The notes under the pieces are model-generated. The model had not been told where the DNA came from and did no database searches. It worked only from the letters and a program-made list of their open reading frames with translations. DNA of 64,000 nucleotides from Pseudomonas oryzihabitans (lineage in GTDB: Bacteria; Pseudomonadota; Gammaproteobacteria; Pseudomonadales; Pseudomonadaceae), in NCBI RefSeq assembly GCF_014522265.1, contig NZ_CP017024.1, positions 3,854,501-3,918,500 of the forward strand, given 5' to 3'. The position numbers and the translations under genes were made by a program. Shown piece by piece: positions 63,973 to 64,000 of the stretch; the first letter of the stretch is position 1, and every line of letters starts with the position of its first letter.

Positions 63973-64000
63973 AGGGGTTCTCCAGAAGCCAAGGGTGGGG

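Overview
The window is GC-rich, densely coded DNA from a Pseudomonas-like gammaproteobacterium. The best evidence is gene order and protein character: an itaconate-degradation operon in the order known from P. aeruginosa, the homogentisate genes hmgR-hmgA-fahA-maiA-hpd with proteins very close to P. putida/P. fluorescens ones, and a cdaR-garK pair. A P. oryzihabitans/P. psychrotolerans-type species is my guess, not shown. No rRNA, tRNA, CRISPR array, transposase or phage gene was seen.

Left part (1-28 kb), mostly recognisable chromosomal catabolism. A fatty-acid desaturase is followed by a LysR regulator divergent from ich / acyl-CoA dehydrogenase / MmgE-PrpD / ict / ccl and a TRAP transporter dctPQM: itaconate uptake, CoA activation, hydration to citramalyl-CoA and cleavage to acetyl-CoA and pyruvate. 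Then come a solA-type oxidase, an ion channel, fsr, a frameshifted ohrR-like regulator, an MFS transporter, a chemoreceptor and a diguanylate cyclase. Next is the tyrosine/homogentisate block with two matching IclR-type operator candidates, then cdaR-garK, a small secreted protein and a strong terminator.

Right part (28-64 kb), an almost unbroken accessory catabolic region. It holds three aldehyde dehydrogenases, two HAD proteins (one lacking its nucleophile), a PuuB-like oxidase and a family-5 ABC transporter with a Tat-type binding protein. Co-directional with the transporter are a heterotrimeric flavin/iron-sulfur dehydrogenase (HcnABC/LhpBEF type) and an M20 deacylase. Further genes are a GhrA-like reductase, a cupin, Lrp, gabT/gabD, a D-threonine-aldolase-like enzyme with RidA, GNAT and ALDH, a PNPOx-FNR-ferredoxin fusion and a GST. 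The right end is a compact seven-gene operon (PhyH dioxygenase, family-3 binding protein, class II aldolase, FMO, RidA, DUF1028, M20 deacylase) for which I know no described pathway. The overall logic looks like uptake and stepwise oxidation/deacylation of one or several unusual N-substituted amino-acid or amine compounds; the substrate is unknown.

Non-coding structure is as interesting as the genes. There is a family of palindromic elements (about 156, 159 and 50 bp) whose ends abut or supply stop codons of catabolic genes. There is also a 96-bp promoter-like block present twice, upstream of the HAD gene and of the ABC transporter. Three genes are interrupted by apparent single-base losses, all in C/G runs, which suggests homopolymer sequencing errors or recent decay.
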